This document shows positions 12,657 to 12,998 of a DNA stretch of 12,998 bases, piece after piece (the stretch's first letter is position 1; each line of letters opens with the position of its first letter). The position numbers and the translations under genes were made by a program. The notes under the pieces were generated by a model. The model saw only the letters and a program-made list of their open reading frames with translations. It was not told where the DNA came from and ran no database searches. Source of the DNA: Lentisphaerota bacterium (GTDB lineage: Bacteria > Verrucomicrobiota > Lentisphaeria > Oligosphaerales > JAFGRS01); contig JAAYZO010000733.1 of the NCBI GenBank assembly GCA_012514865.1, positions 1 through 12,998 on the forward strand, given 5' to 3'.

Positions 12657-12866
12657 CCGGCAACTGCGTACTTCGGGTGAGGACGGGGGCTTCCACCTCC
12701 CCGCCGCCAGCCCGGCCGCGGAAGTCTTCCGCCGCACCTCGATGGTAACGGCCGCGCGCGCCGGCACGTAGCCGCCAGCCCGGGGCTGCCCCGGTCGGAG
12801 TCCGCATGGGAGCAAGGGAGAGTCTGCCTGTAACCTATTTCAGTGACGGGTTTTCGGCACCGAACC

Positions 12867-12895
12867 GACGGCAGGAGCCTTCAGGCCCTGCCGTC
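12867..12895. repeat. Strong hairpin, 9 bp plus inner stem
   Basis: GACGGCAGG (12867-12875) pairs perfectly with CCTGCCGTC (12887-12895); inside, GCC and GGC pair around TTCA with one bulged A. No T-run follows on either strand, so it is not a standard terminator. It could be an insertion-sequence subterminal hairpin or an extragenic palindrome. Confidence 0.5.
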
Positions 12896-12951
12896 AAAGC
12901 CTGGTCAATGGGGCGAACCGGGCCGCCAGGCCCCTTCGTACTACTATCCGT

Positions 12952-12980
12952 CGGAAACTTGCTTTGCTGGCAAGTTTTCG
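12952..12980. repeat. Hairpin with 11-pair stem at window edge
   Basis: CGGAAACTTGC (12952-12962) pairs with GCAAGTTTTCG (12970-12980) with a single G-T pair and a 7-nt loop. The stem is AT-richer than its surroundings. It could act as a weak terminator or be the end of a mobile element. Confidence 0.45.
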
Positions 12981-12998
12981 ACTGCGGACGCCCGACGC

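Larger units (their letters stand above)
12657..12998. other. Non-coding right flank
   Basis: No supported gene. It contains two clear hairpins (annotated separately) and some open frames without ribosome binding sites or family resemblance, including one on the minus strand running from the window edge to a stop at 12835. Given the transposase remnant beside it, it may be decayed mobile-element DNA. Confidence 0.5.

Noticed and set aside
12835..12998. Minus-strand frame open from the window edge to a TAG at 12835
   Set aside because: About 54 codons with no recognisable motif and crossing both hairpins; too short and featureless to call a partial gene.

Overview
This is a GC-rich bacterial window dominated by one leftward (minus-strand) operon of seven genes, about 516 to 12272, flanked by non-coding and mobile-element-derived DNA. 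The MacB/LolD-type ATPases, FtsX-like permeases with very large extracytoplasmic parts, and a secretory signal suggest a Gram-negative organism. The combination of an OPT-like transporter, a PqqD-like protein and giant FtsX fusions resembles what I associate with PVC-type phyla (Lentisphaerota, Planctomycetota) or neighbouring candidate phyla. That placement is inference and weakly supported.

Operon order in the direction of transcription: (1) an unrecognised 291-aa soluble protein, probably starting at a TTG behind a strong ribosome binding site; (2) a 131-aa PqqD-like protein whose GTG start overlaps the previous stop; (3) a 491-aa FtsX-like permease with an ATGA overlap; (4) a MacB/LolD-type ABC ATPase; (5) a 1793-aa exported protein combining an M28 peptidase fold, whose zinc ligands and catalytic glutamate appear lost, with a coiled-coil insertion and a C-terminal FtsX-type permease; (6) a 681-aa polytopic OPT-like transporter; (7) a second MacB/LolD-type ATPase. 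Junctions are overlaps or short gaps, so co-expression and one shared function are likely. The simplest reading is a mechanotransmission ABC machine (two ATPases, two permeases) that acts on something in the envelope through a huge periplasmic pseudo-peptidase sensor or binding domain, with a peptide-transporter-like protein and a PqqD-like peptide-binding module attached. The substrate cannot be read from the sequence.

Left flank (1-515): one copy of a direct repeat (1-103), a perfect GC hairpin (169-192), a 14-bp inverted repeat enclosing a 37-nt purine, G-quadruplex-type tract (216-279), and two weaker hairpins downstream of the operon end. No gene is supported here.

Right flank (12273-12998): a candidate promoter, the second copy of the direct repeat (12399-12501, same orientation, 91 of 103 positions identical, no gaps), a remnant of an ISL3-family transposase that stops exactly where the repeat begins, and two further hairpins. 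The two repeats bracket the operon about 12.4 kb apart, which raises the possibility that it moved or is delimited as a unit.
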